Source of the DNA: Colocasia esculenta
Taxonomy: Eukaryota; Streptophyta; Magnoliopsida; Alismatales; Araceae
Assembly: GCA_014218235.1 (NCBI GenBank)
Contig: CM024758.1
Coordinates: 71,992,206-72,056,205 of the forward strand
Direction: 5' to 3'
DNA: 64,000 nucleotides
Part shown: positions 1 through 8,126 of the stretch, in pieces
Layout of the letters: each line of letters opens with the position of its first letter
Numbering within the stretch: the stretch's first letter is position 1
Notes under the pieces: generated by a model
Databases searched by the model: none
Seen by the model: the letters and a program-made list of their open reading frames with translations, nothing else
Told to the model about the DNA's origin: nothing
Position numbers and translations under genes: made by a program

Positions 1-500
1 ATGAAGATATGACCCAATCTCTTATGTCACAACATTGATGAGTTTTCATTTATTCTACCATGCTTATTGCCAACTGTATTATACAAGGAATAATAGGATT
101 ATTCAACCACACGATCAAGACACATTTTATATAAGCCATCAACTAATATACCAATACTAATTACAACTGAATCCTTGATAATCCTAAGAGAAGAGTTTCC
201 AAAAGAGAACGTAAACCCTCTCATATCAAGTTTTGATACTGAAATTAAATTTCTAGAAAAAGATGGAACATAGAATGTGTCCTCCAGATCAAGAACATAT
301 CTAGATGATAAAGTAAGCCTATAAGTCCCTACAGCCTTCACTTGTGAATGTGTCTTATTCCCCGAAAGGATGCTTTGTTCACCCTGATGTAGAGGCCTTT
401 GGAACAGGAACCCCTGCATAGATTTGATAATATGAATAGTAGAACCAGAATCAACCCACCAAGTACTTTCGGAACATCTACCAAATGAGATTCATGACAA
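1..500 (-). pseudogene. Cop1 protease and GAG-pre-integrase region
   Basis: The minus strand encodes WWVDSGSTIHI with the catalytic Asp codon at 450-452. An open frame (419-99) then holds the conserved protease-to-pre-integrase segment: DLEDTFYVPSFSRNLISVS and the hydrophobic FSFGNSS stretch. Further left the zinc-binding LWHKRLGH motif of the pre-integrase domain is visible, but its Trp codon is a TGA stop (plus-strand bases 27-29). The aspartic protease cleaves the polyprotein and the His-rich motif belongs to the integrase N-terminal zinc finger. The active-site triad is intact, but the copy cannot read through into integrase. Confidence 0.8.
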
Positions 501-557
501 ACATAGGATGAGAGATTACCTCTGCCTTTCTTTTCCAGCCATGCCTTGTACTTTACA

Positions 558-602
558 CAATCTTTCTTTAGATGTCCATCTTGACGGCAGAAGAAGCATT
601 TG
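558..602 (-). other. Cop1 gag CCHC zinc knuckle
   Basis: Read on the minus strand this stretch gives CFFCRQDGHLKKDC, a complete C-x2-C-x4-H-x4-C nucleic-acid binding knuckle. It lies between the gag N-terminus and the protease, as expected for a Copia gag. A lysine-rich tract encoded by repeated TTC triplets follows upstream at about 618-642. Confidence 0.85.
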
Positions 603-1021
603 CCATTTTTGCCTTATTTCTTCTTCTTCTTGCCCTTCTTAGCTTGAGCATCTCCTTTATGATAGGTAAAATTAACCTGATTCCTTTCCCCCTTCAACCT
701 CTCTTCCTCTTGAACACACATGGTCATCAACTCATTTGGTGACCAATTCGTTTTATGTATGTTATATGAGATTTTGAAAGCCTAATAGTCACTAGGAAGA
801 GAGTTGATGATGAAATGCACTAAGAAAGCATCAAATATGGTAACTTTCATGGCATTCATCTGGGTTGCAATATCTCTCATCATCATGATATGCTCTCTAA
901 TACTGCCACCACCAGTGTATTTTATTGAGGTAAGCCTGCCCATCAACGTGCTGACCTTTGCCTTGTCAGAAGTGACAAATTGTTCCTCAATAGCCTTTAG
1001 AAATTCACTAGCAGTCTTTTG

Positions 1022-1297
1022 CTATGGGATTGATCCCTTAATGTTTGGACTTACATGCCCTTGAAGGAATAGTAAGCACAAATAGTTAGACCTCTCCCAC
1101 TTCTTATAGAAGCTTTTTTGTTCTACTGTGCTCTCGGCAGTAAGCTCAGCAGACTGTGCATCTTTGAGAGCCATATCAAGATCCATACACCCTAAGATAA
1201 ACAATGCTCTCTGTTTCCATTTAGTGAAATTTGTCCTAGTCAAATAAGGCACTTGACCTGTGAAAGGTGCAAAGAGTGGAGAAGTAACTGAACACAA
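1022..1297 (-). pseudogene. Cop1 gag N-terminus (UBN2/DUF4219-like)
   Basis: The reading frame of 91 codons holds the conserved start of a Copia gag: a phrase LTRTNFTKWKQRALFIL, the N-terminal pattern of the capsid-forming domain in plant Copia elements, followed by a helix-rich stretch ending in CLLFLQGHV. Gag packages the element RNA into virus-like particles in the cytoplasm. The frame stops before the zinc knuckle, which is found further left in another frame, so the gene is interrupted. Family assignment rests on the local motif only. Confidence 0.7.
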
Positions 1298-1299
1298 AT

Positions 1300-2400
1300 T
1301 ACATGCTCACATGATATGACTATTATAACTGAAGCAAGTTATGAGGCATAAAATTAAAATTCTAGTGGACAACTTAATGATAGAACTATTATAATGAACA
1401 TTTTGATATCAAGAAAAAATGCACCTTTGGGTACTACAATTTTCTAGTCTCCAAGAACACAATAATATTCTATCCTACTTATGTCACAAACATGAAGTAC
1501 TCATTTGGGAGTTAAACTCCACTTCAAAGTCATAATCACAAAATTAAAATTTTATCACATAAAATGATATCATTAACCTTTAAAAGAATACTCTATCATT
1601 CTCTATGCATAAGGCCACTTTGGTGGTCAACTTATACACTTTGAACAATAAAATATCCCTTTCCATAAAATGATGTCAACATGCATGCTTACATTATATG
1701 CTGTTAAATATCTTAAGGGGCTCAAATTTATCATTCCTCATGCTTAGTGCCACTTTGGTGATCTACCTACACACTTGGAAATAAAAAATTAACCTCCAAA
1801 TAGCATAACAAAACTTAAATGTAAGCAAGGGTATATACACAGAATTATTGCAATCTGAAAATTAGAGATATAAATGCATGCAAATAACTAAAATGGAGGT
1901 CACATAGCCAAAAAATATCTCTAATGTTACTGCAATAATTAAAAGTGCATAAACAATCTTTGAATAGGCTAAACATCCATGAAACATGAGTTATAGTCTT
2001 CTGTTGCACAAATACCCACTGTATTGCAAACATATCCTTTCAATTTTATTCCTGTATCCTAACTGTTTGCAGAACTGTCCCTGTATTCTTTAATAGGCAT
2101 TAATGGGCCTAGAATAGTCCAAAAGGACTTAATAGATCCTGATAAGGATACCCAACAATGGATACTAAAAGATAGGAACAAAATAACCTTTAAGAAATAG
2201 TTTTAAAGTTTATCAGATACAGATAAATAAAAGATATTTCTAGGTATAAGTGAAAATAGGATTTGGATTCTTAATGATATCTGGATATGGATCCTAAATG
2301 GATTAAAAAAGAACCCAATATCCAACCCGATAACAATAATCCAATATCCAAAACTTAAACCCCAAAATCGGATCCAATAAGAAATGGATCCACAACTTAG
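1300..2400. other. AT-rich stretch without recognisable gene
   Basis: No convincing coding frame or RNA gene is seen. The only internal structure noticed is an imperfect direct repeat, GCCACTTTGGTG, near 1614 and again near 1748, each followed by a similar 20-30 base stretch. It could be the untranslated leader or LTR of Cop1, the upstream part of the Gy1 LTR, or older decayed repeat DNA. Confidence 0.4.
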
Positions 2401-2419
2401 TAAACAGAGGTATAAATAT

Positions 2420-2990
2420 AAATATGAAAATTAGGGGGAAAAATGATCAAAATACCATCTTCTTCCTCAAACCACCCCTCCTCAAAACCGTAACCGCAAG
2501 GGAGAAGGGAAAATCGCCATGGCAAGGGGGGAAGGGATGCGCCGGTGGCGGCTGGACCCCCACCGGCCGGAGACGATGCCGGCGGTTTCGTCGGGAGGAG
2601 ATCTGGCCACCGGCACCCTTCCACGGCAGACTGCCGCACCGCGGCGGCCTGCGTTGCCCCCCCTTGCAGTGTCCCGTGTAGTGCGCAGTGGGGGAACAAC
2701 TCCGCGACCTTCTGCAGTGGGCAGGCAGCACCGCTGCGCCAGTTCCCCCCTCCTGCGCAGTGAAAGCCCGCACGGCAGCGGGCTAGACGCACCTGCGCAT
2801 CGGGAGCCTGCACGGTGGCGGGCCAGCCGCCACCCCCTCGCGCCCTGCGCGGCGGAAGCGTGCACGACGGTCGACCAATCCCACATGGCCGGCCCTAGCT
2901 CGTACCCAAGGCTTCCTGGACCTGGAGGAGAGGCCAAGGAGGAGGAGAATTCGTGGGGAGAGGATCTCTCAAAGCTTCTACCCGAGTTCT
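2420..2990. other. GC- and CpG-rich leader block with overlapping open frames on both strands
   Basis: Composition changes abruptly from AT-rich to strongly GC-rich just after the TATA-like element near 2410, and open frames of 60-170 codons appear on both strands at once. This is what a stop-poor GC-rich sequence gives by chance. The frames are rich in Arg, Pro, Ala and Gly and hold no domain I recognise. GTGCGCAGTG and CTGCGCAGTG repeats recur. I read it as the transcribed leader part of the Gy1 LTR, not as a gene. Confidence 0.5.
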
Positions 2991-3561
2991 TCAAGATCTA
3001 GCCCTAGAAGAGGAAATCGAGTCAATGTAGGCATTCTCATGAGCAAAACTAAAGAGATTTTGACTGTAGATTGTTCCACGTACCAGGAACAATACCCTAA
3101 GTTTCATGATTTATCATCGAGCCAATATTTTCTTCTTGAATTTTGAAGTTCTGCAAACACCTTGACCCCGAACCTTCATGTTTAATTCATATCTCCGTGA
3201 ATACTCTATATCATGCCTCGAAATTTTTATTGAAGATACTGATGATTGTTAGGAACCTTTCGCCCCTAACATCCCTAATTTTTATCCACCCTACTTCGTG
3301 AATTAATTCTCTCATCTCAACTGCTCACTGTGTCATGTACTCCATGTTTGACTTAAATAAAGCATGTCGAACTCTATCTATTTTCAAATTCCTATTTACT
3401 GTAAGTACTCACGTATGTCTAGAGCAATATACAACTTATTTCATGATTTTTCATCGACTATACAATTAGTTATGAATTTTCGAATCACCCTGTGTCAAAA
3501 TATGTTAAGTTGGCACGCAATCCCATGCTAGTCCTTTTCCCGCTTGAATACAGACTCAGAA

Positions 3562-3815
3562 CCTGAGAACGCGACAGCCCGATAGGCCGCGTTCTCAGGG
3601 CCGTCGCGACACAGGAACCTATCGCGATCTGATCGCGAAAGTATACCCCGTCGCGTTCTGGCCGCCCGATCTGACTAGCCTGTCGCGACCCTCAAGCGAC
3701 CCCGTCGCGATCTGCCTGCCTGTTCATACAAGCCCATCGTGATCCTTACAAGGCCCTGTAGCGTTCACACTTGATCCCGTCGCGACCCTTACAGAGACCC
3801 GTCGCGTTCTAAAGT
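3562..3815. repeat. Gy1 LTR array of GTCGCGAC / GAACGCGAC palindromic motifs
   Basis: The array opens with a perfect 12-bp inverted repeat, CCTGAGAACGCG at 3562-3573 and its complement at 3588-3599, with a 14-base loop. It continues with many copies of GTCGCGAC, GTCGCGTTC, ATCGCGAT and one-base variants up to about 3815. The block is far richer in CpG than the surrounding LTR. It lies downstream of the TATA-like element, so it should be transcribed. Confidence 0.85.
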
Positions 3816-5823
3816 TTTTCATGAAAACCCCCTATTTTTGCAAGTCTTGTTTTTCTACAGTGAACTCATGTCCTGTTAACTCTCCTAACACAGTAAACAA
3901 AGCTGATAAATCTTGGACATATGTTAATCAAATTAAGTTATTCACATGACTCTTTCATATTCCATGATTCTCTATGTCACAAGCACACTCGTGAACCATC
4001 CAATGGCTTAACTTGGCATGAAATTTGTCACATATACATCTAGCAATTGACTTCAATTATATATTTAATTGCCCTATTTTTAAATGAACTTGTCTACGAT
4101 TCTCGCGATGTTTTGGGAATACCGTTATCGACGCTCCACTGTTCTAGAATTCCTCTAGAACGTCGGGCACTTGTTTCTACATACACACTCTCTCTTGACT
4201 TGGACTAACTCTCCGACAGATATTCCTTCTGCCGGACTAGTGAGTCTTTGTTCAAGGCCTCCGTAAGTCTCCTCTATCTATGGATTCCCACATAGTTGAC
4301 GAGCTGGTTGTACCCTAACACCTATGATACACTCTAGGGATCAGCAAGATCCAAACGGCCTTAGTTGCTCTCTCTCTATCTTGAATCACGCCGGACCTCT
4401 GGACCTGTGCATAACAAGGCTAGAGAAAGTGTTGTGTATTCCACCTGACTGCCAATACCGTACGTGCGTGTTGTGCAACTATTACTATCGCTCGTTACTC
4501 GACGTTTCTTGTGCAATGTCCACTAGCTCTCATCTATACTCTACTCGCTCATCTATTCACGTTCACTCTACGATCTCGTCTCTCTCGTCTATTCATCTAG
4601 TACTCTCTTGTTACCTTTGAGCTGTGTGGCTCCTATTGTTTTGAACTGTTCATGACTGTCTAGCGCTAAAATGGGTCTTGTGACTCTACTCACTTGAATG
4701 CATACTGTGTAGGGCACGAAGAGTGTCCGAGGGGCTCCAATCTAGTCCTGGGGGCAGAGAGCCACACGAAAATACCGGCAGGGGCTATAGACGGTGTCTG
4801 CATTGCACCGATTCTGACTGACTGTACTGAATTGGCTAGACATCTGACTGTTATGCTATTATTGTTAGTCTGATGAGTTCAGACGTACTGTGCGATTACT
4901 GTGCTATCACTGACTGTTACTGAACTGCTACTGTTCTGTTGTTGAGCGACTACTGTCGTACTCTCTACTTGCACTACTTGATACTTGCTATCTTGAGTTA
5001 TTGCGTTCTATCGTGACTTGATCACATTCAAAGTGCTATACTCTCTCGTTGTCTGTTGATAATAAAAGTGCTATATTTTCACTCGGCTATCTACAGATAA
5101 CCAAAGTGCCATTACTATTTCGATTGACGAAAGTTAATCAAAAGTGCTATACTATCTCGATTGATGAAAATCAGTCAAAGTGCAATCCACTCTCTATATG
5201 GCCAAATACTATCTCTCCCCTTGCTATAAATGTCGCTTGCTATTCTTGACAATGTCGTTACTAGCTATTGTCGTTATCGTTACTATCGTGACTTGACTTT
5301 AATCATCGTGCTATACTTGATTCATCTGCTATTCGAAACATGTTACTTGTGCTATTACTTTCTCGACTTTCCATGACTCTCTCTATCATTAGTTACTCTG
5401 CCATTTAAAGCATTAATCATTTAAAGCCTGCTTGACTATTGAGATTTAAGTCCTACTGGGCATTATCGCTCACCCGTCGTTATTTGTTATTGTGTCTCGG
5501 TAAAGTCAGACAATGACGTTACACACACCAATGGGACAGGACCAGAGTGATGAGTGACCTGGAGTCAAATGATGAAGTCACCCTAGCACAATGGAGTCTA
5601 GTAGTTATTGCTTTAGATTTCTTTTCAATGAGCCCTATGTATTGGCTCCGAATTAGTGGTTGTAATAGTCTTAGTGATTTTATAATGAAATCAAGAGTTA
5701 TTTCAATTATTATTCATTAGATGCTCTGATGTTTGCGAAAGTATGCGCAATTGTCGTTACCATACCCGTTGTTCACATCCTTCTCCGATTTATTCCGGTT
5801 CTAAATTGGAGGGGCGTGACAGT

Positions 5824-5835
5824 TCGTATCAGAGC
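5824..5835 (+). other. Gy1 primer binding site (initiator tRNA-Met)
   Basis: TCGTATCAGAGC differs by one base from TGGTATCAGAGC, the sequence complementary to the 3' end of initiator tRNA-Met that primes most plant LTR elements. It begins two bases after the LTR end. The same site is present, without the mismatch, in Gy2 and Gy3. Confidence 0.85.
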
Positions 5836-6033
5836 ATAGGATGTCCTTATTAGGATATTTTAAGTCTAGGGATGTTCTAGGTGAACTGCCATGACTGTGT
5901 CTAAGTCAACCACCATACCTATATGAGAGATTTGGTAAAGCTTGGGGTTATGCTAGGAACTTAACTATATGTATAAGCACCCTAAGTTTAAGAAGAAATT
6001 AATACATATTATTGCTCGCAGGAACTAGAGGAG

Positions 6034-6735
6034 ATGGCTGGCGAGCATGCGCAAATGCACGAATTACAACAGACCGTGCAGGGGTTAACTCAAGCCCTTA
6101 ACAACGTGATCCAAGCAGGAGCAAGAAATGGGGCAGGAGACTTATATGAGAACTTTCATCGAATAAATCCCCCTAGGTTTAATGGAACTCCGGATCCCGA
6201 TGAAGCTGAAAATTGGGTGAAGGCGTTGGAACGAATCTTTAGAGTTATGCAATGCTCAGAGCAGGAGAAAGTTCTTCTGGCAACCTTCCAGTTGGACCGC
6301 GATGCTAGAGGTTGGTGGGAAGCTACCAGTCGAAAATTACCCAACATCAACATAGAGTGGGATAAATTTTTAGAACTCTTCAACACCAATATTTTTTCCG
6401 AGAGGATTCGTGAGAAGAAGGCAAATGAATTCGCCAATTTAAAACAACGGATGATGTTTGTAGCAGAATATGAAGCGCAATTTGAAAGACTAGCACAGTA
6501 TGCACCACATTTGGTGAGTATGAAAAAGATGAAGGCAAGGAGATTCTTAGAAGGGTTGAGACCTGTGTTCTGGGAAAAGTTGGCTCCACTAGACATTGAA
6601 GTATATTCAGTCATGGTATTGAGAGCTCAATTAGTAGAGGACACCATGGAACTTCTTGAAAAGATCCATAAGAAGAAGGTGTTGAAAAGGGAAGCGCTAC
6701 TCATTCCAATGATAATAAAGGAAGAAATACAGTAG
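6034..6735 (+). CDS. Gy1 Gag (Gypsy, Tekay-like), pol-less element
   Basis: This 233-codon frame is the best preserved coding region in the window. Gag forms the virus-like particle and binds element RNA. The protein starts MAGEHAQMHELQQ, has a short N-terminal coiled stretch, then NPPRFNGTPDPDEAENW and WWEATSRKLPNI, which mark the retrotransposon Gag core, and VAEYEAQFERLAQYAPHLV near residue 147. It closely resembles the Gag of Gy2 (NPPRFSGSPDPDEAENW, VAEYEAQFARLAVYAPHLV). The ATG is chosen because the Gy2 Gag starts at the equivalent place. The frame ends before the zinc knuckles, which follow in another frame. No protease, reverse transcriptase or integrase follows. The frame is intact over its core and might still be translated. 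Confidence 0.85.
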   Translation: MAGEHAQMHELQQTVQGLTQALNNVIQAGARNGAGDLYENFHRINPPRFNGTPDPDEAENWVKALERIFRVMQCSEQEKVLLATFQLDRDARGWWEATSRKLPNINIEWDKFLELFNTNIFSERIREKKANEFANLKQRMMFVAEYEAQFERLAQYAPHLVSMKKMKARRFLEGLRPVFWEKLAPLDIEVYSVMVLRAQLVEDTMELLEKIHKKKVLKREALLIPMIIKEEIQ

Positions 6736-6776
6736 ATAGCAAGAGAATAAAATGGGAAGTGAAGCGGAATGAATTT

Positions 6777-6878
6777 TGTAAATTTTGTAAAAAGCCAGGA
6801 CATCAGATTGATAACTGTTGGAAGAAATTGGGCAGATGCTTGCGTTGTTGACGTCAACAACATCGAGTCATCGATTGT
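6777..6878 (+). pseudogene. Gy1 Gag C-terminal zinc knuckles (out of frame, one stop)
   Basis: The first knuckle, CKFCKKPGHQIDNC, is complete at 6777-6818. The second reads CLRC followed by an in-frame TGA at 6849-6851, then the expected His and Cys. Two knuckles in tandem match the Gy2 Gag (CKFCDKPGHRAEEC and CLRCGGRDHRIPDC). They lie just after the Gag stop in a shifted frame, so a single-base change has cut the nucleic-acid binding tail from the Gag core. Confidence 0.8.
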
Positions 6879-6959
6879 CCAACAAAGAAGAACCAAACTC
6901 CACGCCAAGGACGATTACAAGCCCTGGTGGATATGAATCCTGCCAATGAGGGTGGACAA

Positions 6960-7114
6960 GGTACTATCACTAAACCTTAGTTTAATTTTATATTATTTTC
7001 GCGATAGCAAAGCCCTAAGTGGGGGAGATGATGGATTGAAATATTTAGAATAAATTGGCAGTCATATCACATCATATGAATTTGGGGACCAAATTCTTTT
7101 TAAGTGGGGGAGGA
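6960..7114 (+). other. Gy1 internal remnant with two polypurine tracts, no pol
   Basis: Where about 3.5 kb of protease-RT-integrase would be expected, only 150 bases separate the end of gag from the 3' LTR. It holds two tracts of the form AAGTGGGGGAG, near 7011-7021 and at 7102-7112. The second directly abuts the LTR and is the likely plus-strand primer. The sequence before it (GGGGACCAAATTCTT) is the same as that before the Gy2 3' LTR. This shows the missing pol was lost from, or never acquired by, a member of the Gy2 family. Confidence 0.75.
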
Positions 7115-8126
7115 TGTAGCAACCCGGAAAATTTAATACTTAAAAATTCGAAATAATAATTTCTTTAAAACGAAATAATAGAAACATACGTACCACTATC
7201 GTATGTGCAAGAATACATCGGAAAATTCCTTAAAAATTATAAATCAACCCCAAATATTATCTCTAAGTGTTCCACAAAGAAATTCGTGCAACGAAAAATC
7301 CGATTGGCCAAGCGTCCGTCACAATGTGACTAATTATCCAAATTTGGAAACTAAGTTGGAAAACCGTTAATACGGAAAGATAACGTGCCCATAAATCAAA
7401 CGAACATGTCGGAGAGACCTCCAACATCGGGTATTGATGACCCATTATCGGAATTGGACCAATAGACCTCTCATAGTTCATAAATAAAATCAAGTAAGAA
7501 AAATATAATAAAATCCGTATCTCTATTATACCCTAATTAAAAAGAGAAATTACATAAGATAGATTCCAATAAATAATGGGTTTTGTTAAATGGACCCTCT
7601 AGAATTTATTGGGCCAAAATAGGGATTTTTAAAAGAGGAATAATAGAAAATACTTTAAATTCGTAACTTAAATATTACCTAAATAGAAAAAGGCTATTAA
7701 AGCATTAAAATAAGTAGTTTGAGTTAGAATTGGATTCCTAAACCTACCCTAACAGGTTGCCACGATTTTAGCTCCCATCCTAACCCAAATAGGAAGTGGA
7801 AAGTTTGGAAGGAGGTTAAGAATTGTAAATTCAGAATTAATAGGAGTTAGAGTACTATTAGGAATTAGAAACATAACAAGCATAAATACTCTCCTAAATC
7901 CCCCATGGCCGGCCCTAGCTCGTACCCAAGGCTTGCTGGACCTGGAGGAGAGGCCAAGGAGGAGGAGATTCGTGGGGAGAGGATCTCTTAAAGCTTCTAC
8001 CTGAGTTCTTCAAGATCTAGCCCTAGAAGAGGAAATCGAGTCAATGTAGGCATTCTCACGAGTAAAACTAAAGAGATTTGACTGTAGATCGTTCCACGTA
8101 CCAGGAACAATACACTAAGTTCATGA
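7115..8126 (+). repeat. Gy1 3' LTR, truncated by the Gy2 insertion
   Basis: The LTR starts TGTAGCAACCCGG directly after the polypurine tract. Its first 350 bases parallel the start of the Gy2 LTR, including ATGTCGGAGxGACCTCCAACAT followed by a TGACCCA block. A TATA-like CATAAATACT lies near 7880. From 7902 to 8126 it matches 2878-3113 closely. It stops at 8126 where the Gy2 LTR begins; the remaining 2.7 kb expected from the 5' copy is not found in the window. Confidence 0.8.

Larger units (their letters stand above)
1..1300 (-). mobile_element. Cop1: Copia retrotransposon fragment (gag to pre-integrase)
   Basis: This is a minus-strand fragment of a Ty1/Copia polyprotein. In coding order it holds a gag N-terminus (about 1297-1022), a CCHC zinc knuckle (about 600-559), the protease active site (about 452) and the pre-integrase region running off the window start. 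Integrase, reverse transcriptase and RNase H would lie left of position 1. No LTR can be assigned to it. The frame changes several times, so it is a decayed copy. The order gag-protease-pre-integrase is the Copia order. Confidence 0.85.
2409..5821 (+). repeat. Gy1 5' LTR (3' part certain, start uncertain)
   Basis: The right end is fixed by the LTR-like terminus GTGACA at 5821 followed after two bases by a primer binding site. The stretch from about 2878 to 3113 is repeated almost exactly at 7902-8126 in the 3' LTR, which shows this is the matching 5' LTR. Upstream of 2878 the two copies do not match: here there is a TATA-like GTATAAATATA near 2410 and a very GC-rich block, whereas the 3' copy has AT-rich sequence. 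The expected start, TGTAGCAACCCGG, is not present upstream. The LTR carries an array of GTCGCGAC-type motifs (separate entry). Confidence 0.65.
2878..8126 (+). mobile_element. Gy1: non-autonomous, gag-only Gypsy element (TR-GAG-like)
   Basis: The element has a long 5' LTR, a tRNA-Met primer site, one Gag gene, a polypurine tract and a truncated 3' LTR, but no pol. This is the structure described for TR-GAG elements in plants, which are thought to borrow pol products from autonomous relatives. Its Gag, 3' leader and LTR start all match Gy2, making a Gy2-type element the natural helper. A secondary internal deletion of an autonomous copy is the alternative. Confidence 0.7.

Noticed and set aside
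2519..3001. 160-codon open frame in the GC-rich block as a gene
   Set aside because: Frames of similar size occur on both strands at once, no domain is visible, and the end overlaps sequence repeated in the other LTR.
4324..5249. Small open frames in the Gy1 LTR
   Set aside because: Short, low-complexity Ser/Leu/Thr-rich translations without domains, inside a defined LTR.
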